From NCBI RefSeq assembly GCF_039872745.1, contig NZ_JBDPZD010000003.1:186001-250000 (forward strand): a stretch of DNA of 64,000 bases. Direction: 5' to 3'. Of the stretch, positions 26,872-35,091 are shown one piece after another. Within the stretch, counting starts at the first letter, position 1, and each line of letters begins with the position of its first letter. This DNA is from Pelomonas paludis (GTDB lineage: Bacteria > Pseudomonadota > Gammaproteobacteria > Burkholderiales > Burkholderiaceae_C). The notes under the pieces are model-generated. The model was not told the DNA's origin. It was given only the letters and a program-made list of their open reading frames with translations, and ran no database searches. A program made the position numbers and the translations under genes.

Positions 26872-27032
26872 GGCGACGTTGAATGAGTCCCCGCGGTGCG
26901 CCGCGCCCGGGTTTGGGATGAGCTGCAAGGCGCAAAGCGGAGCTGTAGCGTGGGCTACAGCGAGCATTTGCAACGCCGCAGATCGCCCAAAGCAGGGATG
27001 CGGCGCGCGCGAGGGACTTGTTCAGCGTTGCC
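26872..27032. mobile_element. 161-bp palindromic MITE/REP-like element
   Basis: Imperfect terminal inverted repeats of about 33 bp (26872-26904 and 27000-27032, about 24 matching positions) flank a sequence that is itself roughly symmetrical. The exact centre is a perfect hairpin: GCTGTAGC (26942-26949), loop GTGG, GCTACAGC (26954-26961). The element has no coding capacity. Its right end abuts the cysA stop codon (27033-27035). I recall similar palindromic repeats containing GCATTTGCAACGCCGCAG from other Burkholderiales genomes, which fits a non-autonomous mobile repeat. As RNA it would fold into one long hairpin and may terminate or stabilise the cys mRNA. Confidence 0.65.
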
Positions 27033-28094
27033 TTAGATCCCCGAGCCTGATTCGAACAGACTGACCCGCGCGGCCGAGAGGCGAACGGCCTGGCCGGTTT
27101 GCAGGCGAAGCTCGGCCGCCTTCTCGCGGCTGATCTCGGCCTCCAGCGGCTGGCCGTTGGCGCCCAGCAGCTCGACCCGGGCATTGGCGCCAAAGCTCAA
27201 CACCCGCTCCACCGTGGCGGGCAGGCCGGGGGCGTTGGGGTTGAGGTTGATCTGCAGCTCGTGCGGGCGGATGTAGGCCTCGACCTCGGTGCCTGGGGCG
27301 GCGCTGTGGTCGTGCGGCAGGCGGTGCTCACCCAGCAGCACATGGCCGGCGCCGGCCTGGCCGACGAAGCGGTTGACCGCGCCGAGGAAGCCGTAGACGA
27401 AGGGCGTGGCGGGCTGCTCGTAGACCTCGTGCGGGGCGCCGACCTGCTCGACCTTGCCGTGGTTCATCACGACCACGCGGTCGGCCACTTCGAGCGCTTC
27501 TTCCTGGTCGTGGGTGACGAAGAGGCTGGTGATGTGCAGCTCGTCGTGCAGGCGGCGCAGCCAGCGGCGCAGCTCCTTGCGCACCTTGGCGTCGAGCGCG
27601 CCAAAGGGCTCGTCCAGCAGCAGCACGCGGGGCTCCACGGCCAGGGCGCGCGCCAGGGCGATGCGCTGGCGCTGCCCGCCCGAGAGCTGGGGCGGGAAGC
27701 GGTCTGCCAACCAGTCGAGCTGCACGAGGCCGAGCAGCTCCATCACGCGCTTCTTGATCTCGGCCTCGCTGGGGCGCTGCTTGCGCGGCTTGACGCGCAG
27801 CCCGAAGGCCACGTTGTCGAACACCGTCATGTGGCGGAACAGCGCGTAGTGCTGGAACACGAAGCCCACCTGGCGCTCGCGCACATGGGTCTGCGAGGCG
27901 TCCTCGCCATCGAGCAGCACGCGGCCACTGTCGGCCGTTTCCAAGCCGGCAATGATCCGCAGCAGCGTGGTCTTGCCGCAGCCCGAGGGGCCGAGCAGGG
28001 CGACGAGTTGCCCCGAGGGGAAGTCGAGGCTGACGTCGCCGAGCGCGGTGAAGCTGCCGAAGGTCTTGCGGATGTTCTGGACTTGGATGCTCAT
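27033..28094 (-). CDS. cysA: Sulfate/thiosulfate ABC transporter ATPase
   Basis: 353 residues from ATG 28094 (MSIQVQNIRKTFG). Walker A GPSGCGKTT, signature LSGGQRQR, Walker B LLLDEPFGALD, and a C-terminal TOBE-like regulatory domain (residues 240-350). CysA length is usually 350-365. The start overlaps the cysW stop by four bases (ATGA). The much longer upstream frame is out-of-frame reading of cysW. It energises uptake of sulfate bound by Sbp. Confidence 0.96.
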   Translation of the reverse strand: MSIQVQNIRKTFGSFTALGDVSLDFPSGQLVALLGPSGCGKTTLLRIIAGLETADSGRVLLDGEDASQTHVRERQVGFVFQHYALFRHMTVFDNVAFGLRVKPRKQRPSEAEIKKRVMELLGLVQLDWLADRFPPQLSGGQRQRIALARALAVEPRVLLLDEPFGALDAKVRKELRRWLRRLHDELHITSLFVTHDQEEALEVADRVVVMNHGKVEQVGAPHEVYEQPATPFVYGFLGAVNRFVGQAGAGHVLLGEHRLPHDHSAAPGTEVEAYIRPHELQINLNPNAPGLPATVERVLSFGANARVELLGANGQPLEAEISREKAAELRLQTGQAVRLSAARVSLFESGSGI

Positions 28095-28936
28095 GATGCG
28101 TGGGCCCGGTGGGCTTGCCACTCGACGTATTGCTTGATGGCCAAGGTGACCAGCGCCAGCAGGGCCAGCAGCGAGGCCACGGCGAAGGCGGCGGAGAACT
28201 GGTACTCGTTGTAGAGGATCTCGACGTGCAGGGGCAGGGTGTTGGTCTGGCCCCGGATGTGGCCCGAGACGACCGACACCGCGCCGAACTCGCCAAAGGC
28301 CCGCGCGTTGCAAAGGATGACGCCGTAGAGCAGGCCCCATTTGATGTTGGGCAGGGTGACGTGCCAGAAGGTCTGCCAGCCGCCCGCGCCGAGCACGGTG
28401 GCGGCTTCTTCTTCGTCACGGCCCTGGGCTTGCATCAGCGGGATCAGCTCGCGAGCCACAAAGGGCAGGGTGATGAAGGTGGTGGCCAGCACGATGCCGG
28501 GCACGGCGAACATGATCTTGATGTCATGCTCGGCCAGCCACGGCCCCAGCCAGCCCTGCGCACCCAGCACCAGCATGAAGGACAGGCCCACCACCACGGG
28601 CGAGACCGAGAAGGGCAGGTCGATGAGCGTGAGCAGCAAGCCCTTGCCGCGGAAGTCATGCTTGGTCACGGCCCAGGCGGTGCACACGCCGAAGACCAGG
28701 TTCACCGGCACCGAGATGGCCGCTGCGATCAGCGTGAGCTTGAGGGCCGAGAGGGTCTCGGCATCCGCCAGGGCCTCGAAGTAAGTGGCCCAGCCTTTGC
28801 GCAGCGCCTCGACAAAGACGGCGGCCAGCGGCAGCAGCAGGAAGAGCGCGAAGAAGCTGAGGCCGATGAGCAGCAGCGTGCGCCGCACCCAGGGGGACTC
28901 GCGCGTGGCGGGGTTGCGTTCGAATTTGGAGGTCAT
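28091..28936 (-). CDS. cysW: Sulfate ABC transporter permease CysW
   Basis: 281 residues with about six membrane helices. The cytoplasmic EAA loop reads DEEEAATVLGAGGWQTFW, which docks on CysA. The segment LIDLPFSVSPVVVGL is typical of CysW as opposed to CysT. Four-base ATGA overlaps occur on both sides (with cysT and cysA), so the order cysT-cysW-cysA is translationally coupled. Confidence 0.95.
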   Translation of the reverse strand: MTSKFERNPATRESPWVRRTLLLIGLSFFALFLLLPLAAVFVEALRKGWATYFEALADAETLSALKLTLIAAAISVPVNLVFGVCTAWAVTKHDFRGKGLLLTLIDLPFSVSPVVVGLSFMLVLGAQGWLGPWLAEHDIKIMFAVPGIVLATTFITLPFVARELIPLMQAQGRDEEEAATVLGAGGWQTFWHVTLPNIKWGLLYGVILCNARAFGEFGAVSVVSGHIRGQTNTLPLHVEILYNEYQFSAAFAVASLLALLALVTLAIKQYVEWQAHRAHAS

Positions 28937-29775
28937 TTCCGAGCTTTCCCGTCCATACCACTGCGCCGCGCGTGCCAGGCTTGAAGCGCGTTGATGACGA
29001 GCAGGGCCACAAAGCTGAACAGCAGCATCACCACGGCAATGGCGGTGGCGCCAACGTAGTCGTACTGCTCCAGCTTGGCGATGATGAGCAGGGGCGTGAT
29101 CTCGCTGACCATGGGAATGTTGCCGGCGATGAAGATGACCGAGCCGTACTCGCCCACGGCGCGCGCAAAGGCCAGCGCAAAGCCGGTGAGCAGGGCGGGC
29201 ATCAGGGTGGGCAGCACCACGTGGCGCACGGCCTGGAAGCGGCTGGCCCCAAGGGCGGAGGCGGCTTCTTCGAGCTCAGTGTCCAGGTCCTCCAGCACGG
29301 GCTGAACGGTGCGCACGATGAAGGGCAGGCCGATGAAGATCAGCGCGATCAGCACGCCCAGCGGCGAGAAGGCAAGCTTGATGCCGAAGCGTTCAGCGAT
29401 GGACCCCACCCAGCCATTCGGGGCGCACAGGGCCGTCAGCGCGATACCCGCCACGGCAGTGGGCAGGGCAAAGGGCAGGTCGATCAGCGCGTCAACGATC
29501 TTGCGGCCCGGGAACTCGTAGCGCACCAGGCACCAGGCGATGACGAGACCGAAGACCAGATTGATCAGCGCGGCGATCAGCGAGGCGCCAAATGACAGCT
29601 TGTAGGAGGCCAGCAGGCGCGGCGAGGTGGCTGCGCTCCAGAAGGCCTCAAAGCCATGGCTGGCGGACTTGGTGAAGACCGCGATCAGCGGGATCAGCAC
29701 CAGCACCGACAGATAAAAGAGGGCGAAGCCCAGCGTCGGGCCAAGACCCGGAAGCACCCGTTTCGAGGACGCCAT
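28933..29775 (-). CDS. cysT: Sulfate ABC transporter permease CysT (CysU)
   Basis: 280 residues, about six membrane helices, EAA loop ELEEAASALGASRFQAV and the CysT-type segment LIDLPFALPTAVAGIAL. It begins the cysTWA operon 175 bp downstream of the second sbp. The C-terminus is basic (ARRSGMDGKARK) and overlaps the cysW ATG. Confidence 0.95.
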   Translation of the reverse strand: MASSKRVLPGLGPTLGFALFYLSVLVLIPLIAVFTKSASHGFEAFWSAATSPRLLASYKLSFGASLIAALINLVFGLVIAWCLVRYEFPGRKIVDALIDLPFALPTAVAGIALTALCAPNGWVGSIAERFGIKLAFSPLGVLIALIFIGLPFIVRTVQPVLEDLDTELEEAASALGASRFQAVRHVVLPTLMPALLTGFALAFARAVGEYGSVIFIAGNIPMVSEITPLLIIAKLEQYDYVGATAIAVVMLLFSFVALLVINALQAWHARRSGMDGKARK

Positions 29776-29950
29776 CTGAATGTTCCGATACCTACTCGTG
29801 GAGTTCTGTGGGCCGAGCGCCGGGCCGCCCCAAGCCGGCCCGTGTGTGGCTGCCAGCGGCTCAATGCCGCAGGCAGTCGCATCCCCTTGGGGGATCTCGG
29901 TCAGCCTCGCCCGCGTTCAGCGTGGCGAGGCTGGACGAGGGGCGCTACGT

Positions 29951-30967
29951 TCAGCGCTTGATGCCGGCCATGATCTGGTCGTAGAGCGCGCCGTCGGCAA
30001 AGTGCGTCTTGCTCACCTTGGGCCAGCCACCCAGGGTCTGGTCCACGCTGAAGAGCTTGATTGGCGCAAAGCGATGGGCGTGTTTCTTGAGCGCGGCAGC
30101 GTCACGCGGGCGGAAGTTGTTGCGCGCGATGATTTCCTGCGCCTCGGGGCTCCAGAGGAAGTCGAGGTAGGCCTTGGCCAGTTGCTGCGAGCCCTTCTTG
30201 GCGACGACCTTGTCCACCAGTGCAACGGGCGCGTCGGCCTCGACCGAGGTGGTGGGGTTGATGACCTCGTACTGCCCCTTGCCGAACTCGTTCTCGATCA
30301 GCTCGCACTCGGCCTCAAAGGTGACGAGCACGTCACCGATGCCGCGCTGGGTGAAGGTGGTGGTGGCGCCGCGGCCACCGCCGTCGAGCACGGGCACATT
30401 GGCCAGCACCTTGGTGACCAGCTCCTTGGCCTGGGCTTCGGTGCCACCCTGGGCGAGCACGCTGCCGTAGATGGCGAGGTAGCCGTAGCGGCCGTTCCCG
30501 GTGACCTTGGGGTTGGGCATGATGACCTGCACGCCGGCGCGGCCGAGGTCGCTCCAATCCTTGATGCCCTTGGGGTTGCCCTTGCGCACCAGCATCAGCA
30601 TGGTGGAGCTGTAGGGCGCGGCGCCGTTGGGGAAGCGGCTGCGCCAGTCTGCGGGCGTGTAGCCGGCCGAAGCGAGCTGGTCGACGTCGGTGGCCTGGTT
30701 CATGGTGACCACGTCGGCTTCGAGGCCGCCGATCACGGCGCCGATCTGCTTGGTCGAGCCGCCGTGCGACTGGTTGATCGTGACGGCCTGGCCGGTCTTG
30801 GCCTTCCAGGCGGCGGCGAAGGCCGGGTTCAGCTGCTTGTAGAGCTCGCGGGCGATGTCGTAGGAGACATTCAGCAGTGCAGGCGGCTCGCTGGCCCAGG
30901 CCGGCACAGCGGAGGCGGCGGCAACCAGGAGGGCCAGGCGGCGGGTGATGCGGAGGGAGGAGCGCAT
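29951..30967 (-). CDS. sbp: Periplasmic sulfate-binding protein, copy 2
   Basis: 338 residues. Signal peptide with double arginine (MRSSLRITRRLALLVAAASAV) ending WAS. The mature protein has LLNVSYDIARELYKQLN, INQSHGGSTKQIGAVIGGLEAD and GRGATTTFTQRGIGDVL, the Sbp anion site. It directly precedes cysTWA on the same strand, so this is the transporter's resident binding protein. Copy 1 (17839-18897) is the same family with the same motif order. Confidence 0.95.
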   Translation of the reverse strand: MRSSLRITRRLALLVAAASAVPAWASEPPALLNVSYDIARELYKQLNPAFAAAWKAKTGQAVTINQSHGGSTKQIGAVIGGLEADVVTMNQATDVDQLASAGYTPADWRSRFPNGAAPYSSTMLMLVRKGNPKGIKDWSDLGRAGVQVIMPNPKVTGNGRYGYLAIYGSVLAQGGTEAQAKELVTKVLANVPVLDGGGRGATTTFTQRGIGDVLVTFEAECELIENEFGKGQYEVINPTTSVEADAPVALVDKVVAKKGSQQLAKAYLDFLWSPEAQEIIARNNFRPRDAAALKKHAHRFAPIKLFSVDQTLGGWPKVSKTHFADGALYDQIMAGIKR

Positions 30968-31074
30968 GTCGGGCAGGGCAGCAAGTTTCGCGAGGTGCGA
31001 AGCTTGCCTGAGCCTGGCCCAGGACGGAAGGACGAAAACCTTATTTGCTTATGCCTGCGCCAATGCTGGCGCCA

Positions 31075-33357
31075 TCAGGCCATCACGTTGCGATGCTTGA
31101 AGAAGGCGTTCACCGTCAGCCGGCCATTGCCGCTGTAGTAGCGCTCGGGGTCCCACTGGATGTTGCCGGAGTGCAGGATGCCGCCGTCGTAGAAGACTGC
31201 GCGGTTCCACTTGGCGGGCACGTAGCCGATGCGCTCGAAGTAGCGGTTGGTGTCGGTCATGTAGCCGGCTTCGATGCCGTACTTGGCCGCAAAGGTGGCG
31301 CCGTCGAGCGCTGAGGTGTCGAGGCGGAACTGGTGCAACTGCGTGGGCGACATCAGCGACTTGAAGAACACGGTGCCGCCGAGCGCTTCGTCCTGGAACA
31401 GGTAGTGCACCAGCGCAGCCATCGAGTGACCGTGCTCGATGCCGGTGTCGTCGCGATGGCAAACGCGTTGGCGCGGCTCGAGCTGCGAGGGGTCGGTGAC
31501 GACGCGAGAGAAGCGGGCGTACATGCCGACCGGGTGCTTGACGCCGAGCCGCTCGCGGCAGTGTTCCTGGAAGAAGCCGTCGATCTGGGCGGTCAGGTCC
31601 TCGGGCAGCAGCAGCTGCGGGCCAGGGTAGGGGTGGCCGGCCTGGAAGTGGAACTGCGGGCTGACCGCTTCGGCCAGGGCCACCAACTCTTCGGGGTTCT
31701 CCAGGAAGTTGTCGATCACGAAGACTTTGGCGCCTCCATCGAGGGTCATGGTCTTGATCTTGGCCTTGGCGTTGAATCGCAGGCTCATGCCAGTCACGTT
31801 GGCGGCGGCCGCGACATTGGGCTTGGGCATCGAGACCTCCATCGGAGGCTCGGCCTTGCAGTAGGTGTTGATGAAGGCCTGATGCTTGGGCATCTTGACC
31901 ATCTTGCGGGCCACGTCCTTGCGGACTTCGCTCAGGAAGTCGGCCAGCGCCTCATTGCTCATGTTGCGCGTGATCGGGTGGTGGGCCTTGGGGGTGATGC
32001 CCTGGCCCATCATGACCTGCACCCACGAGTTTTCGCCGAAGAGCTCGCCCGGGCGGTTGACCAGGCGGCCGGTCTGGCGGAACTGTTCGATGCGGTGCTG
32101 GAGGCTCTTGGGGATCTCCATCTCGCGGCAGTAGTCCCAGAAAGGGCTGTCCGTGCGGTTGGTGACCTTGTAGTGCAGGATGATGAAGTCGCGGATGTCC
32201 TCGATGATGTTGCGGGCCTGGAGGTTGTATTCGTCGATGTCGCTCTGGCAGATGCCATTGGCGGGGAAGAGTTCGACGAGGCGCAGCGCACCCTTCTGGA
32301 TCAGATGGATGCTGGTGGATTCAAGGGGCTCCAGGAAGCCGCTGGACAGGCCGATGGCCACGCAGTTGGCACGCCAGACTTCCTTGCGCTGACCCGGGGT
32401 GAATTTGATGAAGCGAGGCTCACGCAGCACTTCGCCTTGGACGTTGGCGAGCAGTGCGGCCTTGGCTTCCTCGGGCGAGATGTGCTTGCTGCTGAAGACG
32501 ATGCCGTTGCCGACGCGGTGTTGGAGCGGGATGCGCCATTGCCAGCCCCAGGGGTGGGCGATGGAGCGCGTGTAGGGCACGGGCTCGCCGACGGAGGCGG
32601 TCTGCACCGCGACGGCGGTGTCGCAGGGCAGCCAGTGACTCCAGTCCTCGTATTCAACGCCCAGGGTGTCGCTAAGCAGCAGGCTGCGGATGCCAGTGCA
32701 GTCGACGAAGAGGTCGCCTTCGATCAGCTGGCCTTTCTCCATGGCCAGGCCGGTGATGAAGCCGGTGGTGGGGTCGGTGTGGACCTTGGCGATCTTGCCT
32801 TCGATGCGCTGGACGCCGAGGGCCTCGGAGTATTTGCGCAGGTAACGGGCGTAGAGCGTGGCGTCGAAGTGGTAGGCGTAGTTGCAGACGCTGCGCTCTT
32901 CGTTGGTCGCAAAGCGGTTGTCCAAGCCTGCGCGCAACTCCAGGCAGTAGTCGCCGTAGTCATGGCCCAAGCCACGCTCCTTGGCCTCCAGCCAGAAGTG
33001 CTGGAAGCCGGCCGACCAGTGCGAAGTGCCGGTCTTGCCGAAGGAGTGGAAGTAGTTCTCCTTGACGTCGCGCCAGTTCTCGAAACTGATGCCCAGCTTG
33101 AAGGTCGCCTGAGTGGCACGGACGAACTCGGGCTCTTCGATCTCCAGCACGTCGTGCAGGGTCATCAGCAGCGGAATCGTGGCTTCGCCGACCCCGACCG
33201 TGCCGATCTCTTCAGATTCAATGAGCTGAATGTCCAGGTGCTGGCCCAGGCACTTTGACAAGACCGCTGCCGTGATCCAACCAGCTGTGCCTCCGCCTGC
33301 GATGACCACGCGTTTGACGGGAGTACCGGGTAGCTTGGAGGGCTGAACTGGATGCAT
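31075..33357 (-). CDS. Flavin-dependent tryptophan-halogenase-family protein fused to a C-terminal Fe(II)/2OG-oxygenase-like domain
   Basis: 760 residues against about 500-540 for ordinary members. Residues 1-520 are the halogenase: FAD loop GGGTAGW (21-27), GVGEATIP (55-62), catalytic Lys87 in FKLGISFENW, the WxWxIP motif (272-277) and Glu346-Ser347 in FLEPLEST, so the HOCl-handling residues are all present. Residues 530-760 form a separate domain with HRD (H634, D636) and H729 as a probable 2-His-1-carboxylate iron site, resembling DUF6445 proteins that often stand beside such halogenases. Last gene of the halogenase-SapC-cupin set, 19 bp after the JmjC gene. Substrate unknown; no flavin reductase is nearby. 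Confidence 0.88.
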   Translation of the reverse strand: MHPVQPSKLPGTPVKRVVIAGGGTAGWITAAVLSKCLGQHLDIQLIESEEIGTVGVGEATIPLLMTLHDVLEIEEPEFVRATQATFKLGISFENWRDVKENYFHSFGKTGTSHWSAGFQHFWLEAKERGLGHDYGDYCLELRAGLDNRFATNEERSVCNYAYHFDATLYARYLRKYSEALGVQRIEGKIAKVHTDPTTGFITGLAMEKGQLIEGDLFVDCTGIRSLLLSDTLGVEYEDWSHWLPCDTAVAVQTASVGEPVPYTRSIAHPWGWQWRIPLQHRVGNGIVFSSKHISPEEAKAALLANVQGEVLREPRFIKFTPGQRKEVWRANCVAIGLSSGFLEPLESTSIHLIQKGALRLVELFPANGICQSDIDEYNLQARNIIEDIRDFIILHYKVTNRTDSPFWDYCREMEIPKSLQHRIEQFRQTGRLVNRPGELFGENSWVQVMMGQGITPKAHHPITRNMSNEALADFLSEVRKDVARKMVKMPKHQAFINTYCKAEPPMEVSMPKPNVAAAANVTGMSLRFNAKAKIKTMTLDGGAKVFVIDNFLENPEELVALAEAVSPQFHFQAGHPYPGPQLLLPEDLTAQIDGFFQEHCRERLGVKHPVGMYARFSRVVTDPSQLEPRQRVCHRDDTGIEHGHSMAALVHYLFQDEALGGTVFFKSLMSPTQLHQFRLDTSALDGATFAAKYGIEAGYMTDTNRYFERIGYVPAKWNRAVFYDGGILHSGNIQWDPERYYSGNGRLTVNAFFKHRNVMA

Positions 33358-33376
33358 GGCGATGAAGTGAAAGGGG

Positions 33377-34372
33377 CTAACGCTTGAGGCGGTTGAGTAG
33401 AACGGATCGCAGGAAACGCGCCTTGTCCTCGGTCAAGGCGCCCAGCACGCCCCGCGCGTGCTCGGGGATGTGCGCTGCGGTTTCGTCATTGGCCTCAAAC
33501 ACGTAGTGGTTGATCAACACACGCCAGGCTTCGCGCTGCGCGGGCGGCAGGTCGCGAATCGTCAGCAGGCACATCATGAGTGCGCTGACCGGTGAGTCCA
33601 TATAGGCCGGCGTTTGTCTCCACCAAAAGTTGACCAGGGTGTTGATGCGGCCGAGGCTCTCCACACCGTGCCACCACTGGCTGGGGATGAAGATGGCATC
33701 GCCGGGCTCCATCTCCGCAATCTGGGCGTGCTTGAGGGCCTCCCGGTAGCGGGGAAAGCGCTCAAAGTCAGGGTTCGCGGCGTCGACGAGGCTGATGGGC
33801 TGGCCTGCAGGGGTGTTGTCGATCGGGCCGATGTAGAGGTTGCCGACTTGATCTGGCGGCAAGAGCGTGAAGCGGCGCTGCCCCGAGACGACACAAGCGA
33901 CGTTGTCAGGCAGGTCGTAGTGAATGGCAACACGGGCCCGAGTGCTGAGCCACAGGCTGGCGATCGGATCGTGCGGCTGCAGACAGTGCAGATCGTTCTG
34001 GGCGCGCAGAGCCGGGAAGCAGCGCTGCAGGTCCGTCGAGCCCAGGTAGAGGCAAGGCGGCTGGGGGTTGTCCAGGTGGGACAGCAGTTCGTCCAGCAGG
34101 GCGCCGAAGCTGCAGTCCAGCTGATGGAAGTTGAAGCCCGAGAAGTCGGGGTTGTAGAAGAAGCGTCCGCCCGCCTCGGGGGGCGCGCGCCACAAGCTGA
34201 GCTTGGTTTCGGCGCCGAACTGGCGCAGGTAATCGCAGTACGCCTGTTCGGAGACGAGCGCAGCCTGGACCATGGGCCAGTCTTTGACCAGCCCACGCAT
34301 CAGAATGGGCTGTGTGGACTGCAGGACATCGACCGGCAGCGCGTCTGCGCTGAGGCCTTTGCGTTCAAGCAT
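33377..34372 (-). CDS. JmjC/cupin-8 family Fe(II)/2-oxoglutarate oxygenase-like protein
   Basis: 331 residues. A cupin-8/JmjC core is recognised by the iron ligands HYD (H151, D153) and H235 in WWHGVES, with the following Asn-Phe-Trp-Trp strand (LVNFWW) typical of the family. JmjC proteins of this type hydroxylate amino-acid side chains in proteins or peptides. The start overlaps the SapC stop by eight bases, and the stop lies 19 bases before the fused halogenase, so it is part of one transcript. The target may be a product or partner of this locus (inference). Confidence 0.88.
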   Translation of the reverse strand: MLERKGLSADALPVDVLQSTQPILMRGLVKDWPMVQAALVSEQAYCDYLRQFGAETKLSLWRAPPEAGGRFFYNPDFSGFNFHQLDCSFGALLDELLSHLDNPQPPCLYLGSTDLQRCFPALRAQNDLHCLQPHDPIASLWLSTRARVAIHYDLPDNVACVVSGQRRFTLLPPDQVGNLYIGPIDNTPAGQPISLVDAANPDFERFPRYREALKHAQIAEMEPGDAIFIPSQWWHGVESLGRINTLVNFWWRQTPAYMDSPVSALMMCLLTIRDLPPAQREAWRVLINHYVFEANDETAAHIPEHARGVLGALTEDKARFLRSVLLNRLKR

Positions 34373-35072
34373 GGTTGGGGTACTCGCGAGCCAGCTTCCA
34401 GCGGATCAGCTTGCTGAGGTTGGACAGTGAGGCGATGGACATATAGATGTTCTGCAGGTGTCCCGCCTCGTGCAGCAGGCCGACCGTCTCGCCACTGAGC
34501 GCTGCAAGCTTCTCTTCATTGATCATGTAGTAGCCCAGCAGCTGGCTGTGTGCGCCGTCGGGCCGCTCGACATCCAGCACAAAGGACTCCAGCAGGTCAT
34601 TGGCCTGCAGGGTCTGGATGAAGTCGGGAACCTGCTGCAAGCCTTCATGCAACGCCGACAAGATCGAGTTGATCTCTTCGATGTAGTCGGTGGTGCCGCC
34701 GTGCGGGAGGAAGACGGCCTCGCCGTCCGGCCCCTGGCTGATGCGCTTGCTTTCCATCTCGACCATGATGCGCATCTCGTCGCCCTGGACACCGATGGAG
34801 AAGGGCTGCCGCTGCATCGCCAGCGGGATGTATTCGGCATCCCATCCCGAGTCGTTCAGGAAGAGGTTCTCGCCGGATTCGAGGCCGAACAGGACGACAG
34901 GGATGAAGGCACCCTTTTCATCCTGCTGGAAGATGATGGGGTAGTCGGCCTGCAGGCGCCGGAACTCTTGGAGCGTGACGGGCGCGGACATCCTGTCGTC
35001 GCCCCATTGCGCGCCCCGACGGGTGATGATGCGCAGGTCCTTGTGGGTGATGTTGTTGAGTAGTTCGATCAT
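34365..35072 (-). CDS. SapC-family protein
   Basis: 235 residues from ATG 35072 (MIELLNNITHKDLRI). The SapC features are the N-terminal PVTLQEFRRLQADYPIIF, then GLESGENLFLNDSGWDAEYIP and QPFSIG. The family is named after an S-layer-associated Campylobacter protein, yet most members lie in proteobacterial TonB receptor/halogenase loci and have no proven function. No signal peptide or membrane segment is seen, so it is probably cytoplasmic. It sits between the stand-alone halogenase (19 bp upstream) and the JmjC gene (8-bp overlap). Confidence 0.88.
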   Translation of the reverse strand: MIELLNNITHKDLRIITRRGAQWGDDRMSAPVTLQEFRRLQADYPIIFQQDEKGAFIPVVLFGLESGENLFLNDSGWDAEYIPLAMQRQPFSIGVQGDEMRIMVEMESKRISQGPDGEAVFLPHGGTTDYIEEINSILSALHEGLQQVPDFIQTLQANDLLESFVLDVERPDGAHSQLLGYYMINEEKLAALSGETVGLLHEAGHLQNIYMSIASLSNLSKLIRWKLAREYPNHA

Positions 35073-35091
35073 GGCGATTGGGGGTCGATGC

